From JACDAN01 sp050698015 (lineage in GTDB: Bacteria; Actinomycetota; Thermoleophilia; Gaiellales; Gaiellaceae), in assembly GCA_050698015.1 (NCBI GenBank), contig JBOHAU010000062.1, positions 1-46,578 on the forward strand: a DNA stretch of 46,578 bases, in the 5' to 3' direction. The position numbers and the translations under genes were made by a program. Numbering within the stretch: the first letter of the stretch is position 1; each line of letters opens with the position of its first letter. Below are positions 1-8,632 of the stretch, one piece after another. The notes under the pieces are model-generated. The model was not told the origin of the DNA and searched no databases. It was given only the letters and a program-made list of their open reading frames with translations.

Positions 1-235
1 TGGTGCCGATCACGACCGCCTCGACGCCGCCGGGAATCGCGCCGAGATCGTGGTAGGCGCGATCGCCTTCGACCTTGTCGGCGTTCGGATTCACCGCGAA
101 CACCTCGTAGCCGCGCTCGCGCAGGCGCTTGTAGACGACGTTGCTCCCGTGGCCATTCGGGTGTCGTGAGACGCCGGTGACGGCGACTCGTTTGTGGGCC
201 AGGAACTCGGATGCGGCGTCCTTGATCGTTGTCAT
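1..235 (-). CDS. CoA-binding domain protein (3' end cut off by window edge)
   Basis: The first 78 residues are visible, starting MTTIKDAASEFLAHKRVAVTG. They form a Rossmann-type CoA-binding fold of the YccU / succinyl-CoA-ligase-like class: a VAVTGVSRHPNGHGSNVV nucleotide-binding loop, then GYEVFAVNPNADKVEGDRAYHDL and a strand ending in VEAVVIGT. Family members are usually about 130-150 aa and bind CoA without a known reaction. The ATG is preceded by GGAAGGAG at good spacing. The carboxyl half lies beyond base 1. The next gene on the same strand ends at 291, so this one may be the last gene of that run. Confidence 0.85.
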   Translation of the reverse strand, partial: MTTIKDAASEFLAHKRVAVTGVSRHPNGHGSNVVYKRLRERGYEVFAVNPNADKVEGDRAYHDLGAIPGGVEAVVIGT

Positions 236-290
236 CGCGGATCTCCTTCCTCAGGCTCGCTGCGGTCCGATTCGGTCGGCGCCACGGCGA

Positions 291-1583
291 TCACCTGCTT
301 GTCGGGCTCTTCAGCGCGGGCAGCGTGGCTACGGCTTGCCGTCGCGGCTGCGCGCCTTCGAGGGTCAGTTCTTCGAGGACGTCCGCCGCTGCGGCGGCGC
401 CGCCCGCCTTGGCGAAGGCGGCGGCGATGCGCTCGGCACCGGGTTGCCGCTCGATCGCGCGGCGAACAGCTTCTCGGAGGCGCTCGGGCGTCAGCTTCCG
501 AGCGCGGAGACGGACGCCGGCGTCGGCGACCTCGACGCGGCGGGCGACTTCCGGCTGGTCGCGGCCGAAGGGGACGGCGACGACGGGGGCGCCGTGGGCG
601 AGCGACTTCTGGGTGATCCCCATGCCGGCGTGGCAGACGACACAAGCGGCATGCGCGAGCAGCGGCGAGTGCGGCAGGACGCGCTCGATCCGAATGTTGG
701 AAGCCGCCGGCAGGCCGGCCGGATCCACGTCGGCGGTCGTGACGACGACCTCGTAGGGCTCGCCGGCGAGCGCCGCGCAGGCGACCTCGGCCAGTCGGCG
801 GTCGTTCTGGAACAGGGTCGAGCAGGTGACGAGCACGAGCGGCCGCCGCAGCTCCTCGAGCCAGGCGGGCGGATCGGCCGGCGGCTCCCAGAGGCCGGGG
901 CCGACCAGCCGGAGCTTGGCCGGCCAGTCGGAGCGTGGGTATTCGAACGGCTCGGCCGTATAGGCGATCACGGCCGAGGCGGCCAGGTAGACGTCCGAGA
1001 TCGTCTTGACGGGCGGCAGCCCGAGCTCGGCCCGGAGGGGGTTCATGTGCGAGGCGATAATCCGCTCGAGCGTCCCGAGCGTCAGCCGCTTCGCCAGCCG
1101 ATCGCGCACCCGGCCGACCAGGTCGTGACGCGGCGTCAGCCCGAGCCCGAAGGGAGGCGCCTCGCGTGAGGGCAGCGGAACCGGCGACACAATCGAGAAG
1201 GCCCAGGGCAGGCCGGAGCGCTCGGCCGCGGCAGCGGCGCCCCAGGCGCCTTCGTCGACGAAGAGGACGTCGGGCCGCTCGACCTCGATCGCGTCGGCAA
1301 GATCTCGCAGCTGGGACGGCGCCCGCTCGCCGAACTGGGCGAGCCCGGAGCTGAGGGCGCCGAAGCGTGTCCGCGCCCGCCAGTCGTCGGGCGCGAAACG
1401 CTCGATCTCACGCCTGAGCGAGCGCGCCTCCAGACCGAGCGAGCGCAGCCGCTCGACGTCGTCGATCCCACAGCCCACAGCGACGGTGTGACCGCGACCG
1501 GCCAGCTCGAGCAGCGTCGCCACAAGCGGATACAGCCGTCCCGGAACCGCGTCTACGTACGCAAGGAAGGTCGCGCCGCTCAC
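291..1583 (-). CDS. UGT/MGT-like glycosyltransferase
   Basis: A 430-residue GT-B glycosyltransferase of the UDP-glucuronosyl/macrolide transferase class. The N-terminal half has the acceptor-domain pattern (GRLYPLVATLLELAGRGHTV, near residues 14-33). The C-terminal half has the nucleotide-sugar signature: LPHSPLLAHAACVVCHAGMG, followed by a small-residue loop, VPFGRDQPE and a final helix. The usual HGGxGT is here CHAGMGIT. I place the start at a GTG because it forms a GTGA overlap with the stop of the upstream gene (1580-1957), which suggests translational coupling. The frame stays open further upstream, but that part only shadows the neighbour. Acceptor and sugar cannot be told from sequence. 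Confidence 0.85.
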   Translation of the reverse strand: MSGATFLAYVDAVPGRLYPLVATLLELAGRGHTVAVGCGIDDVERLRSLGLEARSLRREIERFAPDDWRARTRFGALSSGLAQFGERAPSQLRDLADAIEVERPDVLFVDEGAWGAAAAAERSGLPWAFSIVSPVPLPSREAPPFGLGLTPRHDLVGRVRDRLAKRLTLGTLERIIASHMNPLRAELGLPPVKTISDVYLAASAVIAYTAEPFEYPRSDWPAKLRLVGPGLWEPPADPPAWLEELRRPLVLVTCSTLFQNDRRLAEVACAALAGEPYEVVVTTADVDPAGLPAASNIRIERVLPHSPLLAHAACVVCHAGMGITQKSLAHGAPVVAVPFGRDQPEVARRVEVADAGVRLRARKLTPERLREAVRRAIERQPGAERIAAAFAKAGGAAAAADVLEELTLEGAQPRRQAVATLPALKSPTSR

Positions 1584-1957
1584 AGCGCGCTCCCGACCAG
1601 AAGCAGCGCAATCACGGTCGCCAGCACAAGCGGGCAGGCCTTGAACCACACGACCGGCGTGCGCGCGCCGGTGAGCGTGGTCAGCACGGCGATCCCAGCC
1701 AGCAGACCCGCCGCCATCAGGTAGACGAGCACGGCGACCGAGTCGTTCGCACCCGCGCTCAGCGTCACCGCTGCGAGGAGTGCGCCGATGAACAGCATCG
1801 TCAAGCCCTCGGCCACCCACTCCATCGTCAGCACGCGCCGGTTGTCGAGCGAGATGCTCCCGAAGCCGGCAACCACCGATCCCGTCGGGATCAGGTGCGC
1901 CACACCCCAAAGCGAGACGATCAGCGCGCCCGCGTAGATGAGGATGTCAGCAGGCAC
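1580..1957 (-). CDS. Small four-helix membrane protein
   Basis: A 125-residue protein with about four hydrophobic helices (starting PADILIYAGALIVSLWGVAH, and ending PLVLATVIALLLVGSAL). The start is set by AGGAGGTG six bases before a GTG at 1957; an earlier in-frame start lacks such a site. It overlaps the glycosyltransferase start by four bases and so is probably co-translated with it. I do not recognise a named family. A role in the membrane beside the glycosyltransferase is only a guess from position. Confidence 0.7.
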   Translation of the reverse strand: MPADILIYAGALIVSLWGVAHLIPTGSVVAGFGSISLDNRRVLTMEWVAEGLTMLFIGALLAAVTLSAGANDSVAVLVYLMAAGLLAGIAVLTTLTGARTPVVWFKACPLVLATVIALLLVGSAL

Positions 1958-2147
1958 GAGAACCACCTCCTTCCGAAGCCACGCAAGCGTCGCGCGTCCG
2001 CTGCGGCGTGACATCGGGGAAGGCGCTGATCGCCGGTTGTGGTTAAGGCGCAGGACGAGAAACCGGACCGCCTACTCGCGATGCGGCACGCATGTCCAGC
2101 GCCGATCAGCGGCTCAGACCGTCACGCCGCGGTCCAGGAAGCTGCCC

Positions 2148-2504
2148 CTATTCGGAGGCGAACGCCTGGAAGAAGGTCGGGAACGTCCCCAGGATCCCGA
2201 GAGCGACGAGGACGGCGGTCGCTATCAGGATTGGCCGCAGCGCCGGGTTCTGCCGTCGCCACAGCCCGTGGAGGATCGCCCAGGAGCCGAAATACGCGAT
2301 CACGGCCAGGATCGTCTTGCCGGAGAGGGGGCCGACGTCGTCGCTGAACTCGAGAAAGTCGTGGACATCCGTGCTCGCCTCGCTGAGCGTCGTCAGCAGC
2401 CCGAGGACGAAGGCTCCGATACCGGTTGCGAGCACCGCGGCGGCGACTGGCCCGGTCGGCCGATCTTCTTCCGGGAGCGCTGCTGGTTGGACGGTCTCGC
2501 TCAC
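2148..2504 (-). CDS. Three-helix membrane protein of unknown function
   Basis: A 118-residue protein: acidic, proline-rich N-terminus (SETVQPAALPEEDRP), then three hydrophobic segments near residues 20-37, 62-82 and 92-112. A histidine (WAILHGLWRRQ) sits at the end of the second. GTG start with TAGGAG seven bases upstream. It follows the 188-aa membrane gene (2515-3081) by ten bases, so the two probably form one unit and possibly one complex. No family recognised. Confidence 0.65.
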   Translation of the reverse strand: MSETVQPAALPEEDRPTGPVAAAVLATGIGAFVLGLLTTLSEASTDVHDFLEFSDDVGPLSGKTILAVIAYFGSWAILHGLWRRQNPALRPILIATAVLVALGILGTFPTFFQAFASE

Positions 2505-2514
2505 GGCTCTACTC

Positions 2515-3081
2515 CTAGATGATCGGCGCCGTCTTCGTGATCAGCGCGCCGAAGAGACCCGCGATCGCCGCAGCGGCGAAGCTGCCGGCGAAGACGACGA
2601 GGATGAGGGTCCGGGCCATGCGGTTTCGGGCGAGCGCAGGCCCGTAGTAGAAGACGAGGAAGACCGCGAGGGTGGCGAGCATCGGCGAGATCCAGGCGAT
2701 GTGCTCCTTCCACTCCATCCCGAACTTGTGCCAGTCCTCGGTATCGCCGGAGACCTTCGAGAGCAGGAAGTCGCGAGGCGAGCACTCGTCTCCAGGCACG
2801 CTCGCGCCTTCGCAGCCCGAGCGGTCTTCCCCTGCGAGGGACTCCCGATACCACGGATAGACGATCCACGTGCCCGTGATGACCGTCAGCCACGATGCAA
2901 TCGCCATGGCCGGGATGCCGACCTTCAGCCTGCGAAGCCGCTCGACGATGCCGGCCTCGGTGACGTACTCGGCGCGCAGGCTCCAGAGACCCGCGAGGCC
3001 GCCTGCGAACGCGAGCAGGAAGAAACTGCCGAGCACCATCCCGTGGATGAACGTCCATGTCTCGCGGTTCGTTAGTCTCAC
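2515..3081 (-). CDS. Four-helix membrane protein, possible b-type cytochrome-like partner
   Basis: A 188-residue protein with four likely membrane helices. Helix 1 holds a histidine (FIHGMVLGSFFLLAFAGG) and helix 3 begins with one (HIAWISPMLATLAVFLVFYY). Between helices 2 and 3 is a soluble loop with two cysteines (SGCEG and DECSP) that could form a disulfide outside the cytoplasm. After helix 2 comes the aromatic motif WIVYPWYR. Two histidines in separate helices of a four-helix bundle would fit haem b ligation, but that is inference. GTG start; the ribosome site (GGGAG) is modest. Followed directly by the 118-aa gene. Confidence 0.65.
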   Translation of the reverse strand: MRLTNRETWTFIHGMVLGSFFLLAFAGGLAGLWSLRAEYVTEAGIVERLRRLKVGIPAMAIASWLTVITGTWIVYPWYRESLAGEDRSGCEGASVPGDECSPRDFLLSKVSGDTEDWHKFGMEWKEHIAWISPMLATLAVFLVFYYGPALARNRMARTLILVVFAGSFAAAAIAGLFGALITKTAPII

Positions 3082-3186
3082 TGAGCTCCCGCGGTCGCGA
3101 TCCTCTCACCCGCAGAGGTCTGCTGCAACTCGCCTGAACATCGCCGGAGGGTCGGTACTCGACCTCGACCGCGAACGGCTCGTCTC

Positions 3187-3399
3187 GTGCCCATCGAGCG
3201 CCTGCTGGCCGCGCCTGCCAGCGTGGCTTTCGCCCTCGGCGTCAGCTGCTCGATCGCGACGCTCGTGGAGATGGCCTTGCCGTATGCGCTTGCCCGCCTG
3301 GGGCACGACCCCGCCTACGGCTCCGGCCCACTCGCCACCGTGATCCAGGACTTGCTCTCGGTGATCGTCTACTTCGCCGTGGCGACCGCGCTCGTCTGA
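3187..3399 (+). pseudogene. mgtE (remnant): Remnant of the C-terminus of an MgtE magnesium transporter
   Basis: A 70-codon open frame whose last 45 residues look like the last two membrane helices of MgtE: VEMALPYALARLGHDPAYGS, then GPLATVIQDLLSVIVYFAVA. Full MgtE proteins are about 450 aa with N, CBS and five-helix domains; nothing of those is readable upstream, where the frame becomes arginine/proline-rich. It lies antisense to the 3' end of the P-type ATPase (3242-6004) and overlaps it by 158 bases. I read it as what is left after a deletion that joined an mgtE tail to the ATPase end, not as a working gene. Confidence 0.6.
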
Positions 3400-6004
3400 G
3401 GATCGCCTTCCGCGCCTCCTCGGCGCCGAACACGACCGGCGGCCAGATCGCTAGGAAGAGCCAGTGCCACGGCCCGATCGGGCCCTGGTGGAAGGCCGAG
3501 TTCAGGCCGGGCACGTAGATCAGGGCGGCGGCGAGGGCGAGCTCGAAGGCGATTCCGGCCAGGAGCAGCCGGTTCGAGAGCAGGCCGATCGAGAAGACCG
3601 AGCGGCGGTTCGTCCGCATCGACATCCCGGCCCCGACCTGGCCCATGACGATGCCCGTCTGGGTCATCGTCGTCGCCTGGATGTAGAGCGGCCCGCTCGA
3701 CGGGAGTGCCGATCCGGGCCGCCAGCCGCCGAGGAGAAAAGCGAAGAAGAAGCTCGTCATCCCGGCCAGGGCCTCGAAAAGACCGACGAAGCCGTAGGCC
3801 TGCGAGAGCACGCGCAGGCTCAGCAAGCGTTCGGTGCGAGGCCGCGGCGGCCTTGTCATGGTCCCCGGTTCGGCACGCTCCGTGCCGAGCGCGATCGCGG
3901 GGAGCATGTCGGTGCCGAGGTCGATCGCCAGGACCTGCATGACCACGAGGGGCAGCGGGATCGCCCCGCCCGAAACGCCCCAGACGAGGAACGGGATCAG
4001 CTCGCCGACGTTCGAGCAGAAGTGGTAGACCGAGAAGCGGCGGATGTTGTCGTAGACGGCCCTCCCCTCCTCGACCGCCGCGACGACGGAGCTGAAGTTG
4101 TCGTCGAGCAGGACCATGTCCGCTGCCTCGCGGGCGACGTCGGTCCCCCGCAGACCCATCGCGACGCCGATGTCCGCCTCCTTCAGCGCGGGCGCGTCGT
4201 TGACGCCGTCGCCTGTCATCGCCACGATCTCCCCCTGCGCTCGGAGCAACGCGGCCAGACGAAGCTTCTGCTCCGGGTCGATCCGAGCGAAGATCACGTC
4301 CCGCTCGCGGAGGAGCTCACCCAGCTCGTCGTCTCCGAGGTGGGCGAGCTCTTCGCCGGTGATCACATGCGCGCTCCGCTGGACGAGGCCGATGCGTCTG
4401 GCGATCGCCTCCGCGGTCGGCCCGGCGTCGCCCGTCACCATCACGACCCGGATGCCGGCCGCGTGGCAGCGCGCGACGGCATCCGGGACCTCGGGATGCG
4501 GCGGATCGATCATCCCGACGAGGCCCAGGAACTCCAGGTCCCGCTCGACGGCGTCCGCATCGGGCGGACAGCCCGGCGGCAGCACCCTCCGCGCGAGCGC
4601 GAGCACACGAAGCGCGTCGCGCTCCAGCTCGGCGGCGGCGCGCGCGGCCAGAAGCCGGTCCGCGGGCGTCAGTTTCGAGCGCGCCAGGATCTCCTCCGGC
4701 GCTCCCTTCGCGTAGGCGACGCGCGTGCCGTTTGTCCGGTGGAGCGTCGTCATCCGGCGGCGACGGGAGTCGAAAGGCAGCTCCTCGAGACGCGGCGCGT
4801 GCGCCGTCTCCTGCTCCTGGCGGAGGCCTCCTTTCTCGGCCAGGACGACGAGCGCGCCCTCCGTCGGGTCGCCCCTCACCTTCCACCCCGCCTCGGTCGA
4901 GACGAGGCGGCTGTCGTTGCACAGCAACCCGGCCCGTAGGAGCTCAGCGATCTCTGCCGGGTGGAAGATCTGTCCGGCCTCCCGAAACCGTCCGAACGGC
5001 TCGTAGCCGACGCCCTCGACGTCCAGCTCATGCGTCGGTGTCCAAACGCGCTGCACAGTCAGCTCGTTCTCGGTCAGCGTGCCGGTCTTGTCGGTACAGA
5101 TCACCGTCGTCTCACCGAGCGTCTCCACCGAGGACAGGCGCCGGACGAGCGCGTTGCGCTTAGCCATGCGCTGAGTCGCGAGCGCGAGCGAGAGCGTCAC
5201 CGTCGGCAGAAGCCCTTCCGGGACGTTGGCGACCATGACCCCGATTGCGAAGACGAAGCGCTCGTTCAAGCTCATCCCAAGGGCGCCGGCGAGGAAGAAG
5301 AAGGAGGTCCCGATGCCGATCGAGACGAGCGCGACGAGCTTGGTGACGTGGCGCAGCTCGAGCTCGAGCGGGCTCGGGTCCTCGCTCGCCTCCTGGGTGA
5401 GTTGCGCGATCCTCCCGAACTCGGTCTTCATCGCGGTCGCCGTCACGTGCGCCTCGCCACGACCGGCGACGACATGCGTCCCCGCGAAGACCCGCGCGTC
5501 GGGCCTGACGGGAAGCGACTCACCGGTGAGCGTCGAGTTGTCGACGCGTAACTCGGCCTCCACGAGGAGGTCGGCGTCGGCGCTGATCCGGTCTCCCGCC
5601 TCGAGCAGGAGTAGGTCGCCTGGGACGAGCTGCTCGGCCGGGACCTCGATGACCTCGCCATCGCGCTTCACGCGCGCCAGCGCCGGCAGTACGCGGCGGA
5701 GCGCCTCGGTCGCGCGCTCGGCCCGGTAATCCTGGACGAACGCAAACGCGGCGTTTACGAGGACGACGACCACGATCGCGGCGGAGAGCTCCGGCATGCC
5801 GCCGATCCACGCCAGGACCGCTCCCGCCCAGAGCAGAAGGGCGAACAGATGCCCGAGCTGGGAAAGGAAGCGCCGCAGCTGTGACGGACGCGCGGGTTCC
5901 GCGAGGACGTTCGGCCCGAACTCGGCCAGGCGGCGGCGCGCCTCGGTGGACGAGAGGCCCGGGGAGGCGCGCTCCGGCCGGAGCTGGGGCTGGATCGCGG
6001 TCAC
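3242..6004 (-). CDS. P-type cation ATPase with Na+,K+-ATPase-like (P2C) ion-site motifs
   Basis: A 920-residue P-type ATPase with phosphorylation motif DKTGTLT (Asp about 305), actuator motif TGES (about 160) and hinge TGDGVNDAPALKEADIG. The ion-site motifs read like Na+,K+/H+,K+-ATPases rather than SERCA: helix 4 VANVPEGLLPTVT, helix 5 CSNVGELIPFLVW (Ser, Asn, Glu), helix 6 IDLGTDMLPAIAL (two Asp). The GTG at 6004 is chosen because protein similarity begins there; the open frame further upstream is only antisense to the divergent ATPase. The last roughly 45 residues are an Arg/Ser-rich tail antisense to the mgtE remnant, unlike any ATPase end, so the natural stop was probably lost. No beta subunit is seen. 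An operator-like palindrome (6065-6079) lies 61 bases upstream. Confidence 0.9.
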   Translation of the reverse strand: MTAIQPQLRPERASPGLSSTEARRRLAEFGPNVLAEPARPSQLRRFLSQLGHLFALLLWAGAVLAWIGGMPELSAAIVVVVLVNAAFAFVQDYRAERATEALRRVLPALARVKRDGEVIEVPAEQLVPGDLLLLEAGDRISADADLLVEAELRVDNSTLTGESLPVRPDARVFAGTHVVAGRGEAHVTATAMKTEFGRIAQLTQEASEDPSPLELELRHVTKLVALVSIGIGTSFFFLAGALGMSLNERFVFAIGVMVANVPEGLLPTVTLSLALATQRMAKRNALVRRLSSVETLGETTVICTDKTGTLTENELTVQRVWTPTHELDVEGVGYEPFGRFREAGQIFHPAEIAELLRAGLLCNDSRLVSTEAGWKVRGDPTEGALVVLAEKGGLRQEQETAHAPRLEELPFDSRRRRMTTLHRTNGTRVAYAKGAPEEILARSKLTPADRLLAARAAAELERDALRVLALARRVLPPGCPPDADAVERDLEFLGLVGMIDPPHPEVPDAVARCHAAGIRVVMVTGDAGPTAEAIARRIGLVQRSAHVITGEELAHLGDDELGELLRERDVIFARIDPEQKLRLAALLRAQGEIVAMTGDGVNDAPALKEADIGVAMGLRGTDVAREAADMVLLDDNFSSVVAAVEEGRAVYDNIRRFSVYHFCSNVGELIPFLVWGVSGGAIPLPLVVMQVLAIDLGTDMLPAIALGTERAEPGTMTRPPRPRTERLLSLRVLSQAYGFVGLFEALAGMTSFFFAFLLGGWRPGSALPSSGPLYIQATTMTQTGIVMGQVGAGMSMRTNRRSVFSIGLLSNRLLLAGIAFELALAAALIYVPGLNSAFHQGPIGPWHWLFLAIWPPVVFGAEEARKAILRRARSPRRSRRSPRASPGSRWRVGRSRRRGRAPGGQAHTARPSPRASRSSS

Positions 6005-6064
6005 CGTGCACCCAGGTTCTCCCGGGTCGCACGTGCCGCCATCGGGGGCGGAGCCCACTGGTGG

Positions 6065-6079
6065 TGCGGCTTTCCCACA
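6065..6079. promoter_or_regulatory. Candidate operator, palindrome family member (site A)
   Basis: In the 111-base gap between the two divergent ATPases the minus strand reads TGTGGGAAAGCCGCA, 13 of 15 matches to the best copy (TGCGGGAAACCCGCA). It is 61 bases from the minus-strand start and 37 from the plus-strand start, so it could control both. Confidence 0.5.
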
Positions 6080-6115
6080 TCCTCCCAGGGGCGTCGGCTC
6101 GGTCAAGCTAACGGC

Positions 6116-8554
6116 GTGAGCGCCGAGACTCCCCACGCGGCTCCGCCGCAGGTCGTCACCGCGCAGCTGCGCACCGACCTCGACCTGGGACTGAGCGAGC
6201 ATGAGGCTCGACGCCGCTTCGAGCGGTACGGGCCGAACGAGCTCGCCGTTCGGGCGCGGCCCAACTACCTCACCGTCGCGGTCCGGCAGCTCGCCGACCC
6301 GCTGGTCGTCCTGCTCGCCGTCGCGGCCGCCGTGTCGGCCGGCATCGGCCAGGGGCTCGAGGCGGCTGTGATCGCTGCCATCGTCGTCCTCAACTTCTGC
6401 CTCGGCTTCGTGCAGGAGGTTCGGGCGGAGCGCGCTGTCCTCGCGCTCCGCGAGGCCGTCGACCTCCGCGCGCTGGTCGTGCGGGACGGACGTGAGCGCA
6501 GCATCGCCGCCAGGGAGCTGGTGCCCGGCGACGTGCTCCTCGTCGAGGCCGGCGACCGGGTCCCCGCCGACGCCCGGCTTGCCGAGACAACCACGCTGGC
6601 GGTCGATGAGTCGGCGCTGACCGGTGAGTCCATCCCGGTCGACAAGGGCGTCGAGCCGGTCGAGGAAGGCGCGCCTCTCGCCGAGCGAGCCTCGCTGGTG
6701 TTCGCGGGGACCGCCGTCACGCGTGGCCGTGGTCGTGGCATCGTCGTCACGACGGGCACGGCAATGGAGATCGGGCGCATCGCCGCACTGGTCTCGGCGG
6801 CGAAGCCGCCGCCGACGCCGCTCCAGCGCCGGCTGGCCCGCCTGTCCCGCCGGCTCGCGGTCGCCGGCGGAGCGATCACCCTCCTTCTCGGTGCCGCCAT
6901 GTACGCGCGCGGCGAGACACTCGAGGAGTCGTTCCTCGTCGGCGTCGCCGTAGCGGTTGCCGCGGTTCCCGAAGGACTCGGCGCGGTCGTGACCATCGCC
7001 CTCGCCCAAGGCGCGACCGCGATGGCACGACGGGGAGCGATCGTCCGACGCCTGGCTGCGATCGAGACCCTCGGTGAGACCACGGTGATCGCCACCGATA
7101 AGACCGGGACGCTGACTCTGAACGAGCTCGAGGTGACGGCCGTCGAGTCGGCGGCCGGGCGCGATCGGCGCGAGCTGCTCTCCGCCGGCGCGCTCGCGTC
7201 GACCGCCGGCGATCCGATCGACACAGCGTTCCTCCGGGCCGCACGCGCGGCGGGGCTCGAGACGCCGGTTGATCACGAACGGCTGACCGAGCTGCCGTTC
7301 GACGCAGTGCGGCGTCGGGTGACGGTCCTGTACGCACGCGCGCGCGGTCCCCACAGGTTGGTGGTCAAGGGCGCGCCCGAGACGATCTTCCCCCGCTGCG
7401 AGCTCGACCAAGTCGAGGCCGAGCGCTTCGAGCGGATTGCGGAGGAATGGGGACGGCGAGGGCTGCGGATCCTCGCCGTCGCCGAGCGAGATCTCACGGA
7501 CGGCTCGGGGCCGCTCGAGGCGGCCGAGGAGTCCCTGGCGGCACTCGGGATCGTCGGCCTCCAGGATCCCGTCAGGCCGGCCGCGCCGGCTGCCGTCGAG
7601 ACGGCCCACGGCGCAGGGATCGACGTGATCATGGTCACGGGTGACCATCCGGTCACCGCGGACGCGGTAGCGCGAGAAGTCGGGATTCCGGACGGCGCGA
7701 AGGAACCGAAGGTGCTTGCCCGCGTCGAGCCGGCGGAAAAGCTCAACCTGGTCGAGCGCCTTCAGGCCCGGAGCGAGATCGTCGCGGTCACCGGCGACGG
7801 GATCAACGACTCGCCCGCGCTCCGTCGCGCCGACGTGGGCATCTCCATGGGCCTCTCGGGCACCGAGGCGGCACGGGAGGCCTCAGACGTCGTCCTCACC
7901 GACGACGACTTCTCGACGATCGTCGCCGCAATTCGAGAGGGCCGGCGGATCGGCGACAACCTCCGGACCTTCGTGGCCTTCCTCCTCTCGGCAAATGCCG
8001 GGGAGGTCGTGCTGTTCGCCGTCGCGGTGCTGGCCGGGCTGGGTGCGCCGATGACGGTCGTGCAAGTCCTCGTCGTCAACTTGCTCACCGACGGCCTGCC
8101 TGCGATCGCCCTTGCGCGCGATCCGGCGTCGAGCGAGACGATGCGGCGCCCGCCGGCGCGGGCGCGCACCCTGCTTGGCCGCGAGCTCACTCTTGTGCTG
8201 GGCGCCGCCGGCCTCGCCGTCGGTCTCGTCGCGACCGGGGCATATCTGGCGGGGCGCGAGCTCGATCCCGGTGCCGCCCAGACGATGGCGTTCGCCACGG
8301 TTGCGCTCGCGGAGCTCATCTTCGTGTTCTCCGTGCGAACCCCTACGCGCCCCGCCTGGCGCGGCAGCCGGAACGTCGCCTTGCTCCTCGCCGTGGTCGG
8401 CTCGGTGATCCTGGTCGCCGCAGCGATCTACCTTCCCGTCGGCCGAGAGCTGACCGGCACAGAGGCGCTCGGGCCGCTCGAGCTCGCGCTCGTGCTTGGC
8501 CTCTCCGTCGTGCCCCTGCTGATCGTCGAGGCCGCGAAGGTCGCACGCCGCTGA
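6116..8554 (+). CDS. P2A-type calcium-transporting ATPase-like protein
   Basis: An 812-residue P-type ATPase, short for P2A (usually about 880-1000). Phosphorylated Asp is near residue 328 in DKTGTLT; TGES near 169; hinge TGDGINDSPALRRADVG. SERCA-like ion residues are present: helix 4 AAVPEGLGAVVT (Glu), helix 5 SANAGEVVLF (Asn, Glu), helix 6 VNLLTDGLPAIAL (Asn, Thr, Asp). The likely substrate is Ca2+, perhaps Mn2+, exported across the cytoplasmic membrane. GTG start with only a weak ribosome site. CtpF of the mycobacterial dormancy regulon belongs to the same subtype. It heads a plus-strand run that continues through the hydrolase, RtcB and lipid genes. Confidence 0.92.
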   Translation: MSAETPHAAPPQVVTAQLRTDLDLGLSEHEARRRFERYGPNELAVRARPNYLTVAVRQLADPLVVLLAVAAAVSAGIGQGLEAAVIAAIVVLNFCLGFVQEVRAERAVLALREAVDLRALVVRDGRERSIAARELVPGDVLLVEAGDRVPADARLAETTTLAVDESALTGESIPVDKGVEPVEEGAPLAERASLVFAGTAVTRGRGRGIVVTTGTAMEIGRIAALVSAAKPPPTPLQRRLARLSRRLAVAGGAITLLLGAAMYARGETLEESFLVGVAVAVAAVPEGLGAVVTIALAQGATAMARRGAIVRRLAAIETLGETTVIATDKTGTLTLNELEVTAVESAAGRDRRELLSAGALASTAGDPIDTAFLRAARAAGLETPVDHERLTELPFDAVRRRVTVLYARARGPHRLVVKGAPETIFPRCELDQVEAERFERIAEEWGRRGLRILAVAERDLTDGSGPLEAAEESLAALGIVGLQDPVRPAAPAAVETAHGAGIDVIMVTGDHPVTADAVAREVGIPDGAKEPKVLARVEPAEKLNLVERLQARSEIVAVTGDGINDSPALRRADVGISMGLSGTEAAREASDVVLTDDDFSTIVAAIREGRRIGDNLRTFVAFLLSANAGEVVLFAVAVLAGLGAPMTVVQVLVVNLLTDGLPAIALARDPASSETMRRPPARARTLLGRELTLVLGAAGLAVGLVATGAYLAGRELDPGAAQTMAFATVALAELIFVFSVRTPTRPAWRGSRNVALLLAVVGSVILVAAAIYLPVGRELTGTEALGPLELALVLGLSVVPLLIVEAAKVARR

Positions 8555-8632
8555 CGGCGCTCAGTGTTTCGCCGAAGCCGGATCGGCGAGTTCGCCGATG
8601 GCAGCGGAAGCCGGGCGGGCCACCATCAAGGC

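Noticed and set aside
6005..7648. Upstream extension of the P2C-like ATPase frame
   Set aside because: The extra roughly 550 residues are entirely antisense to the P2A ATPase gene and resemble no protein.
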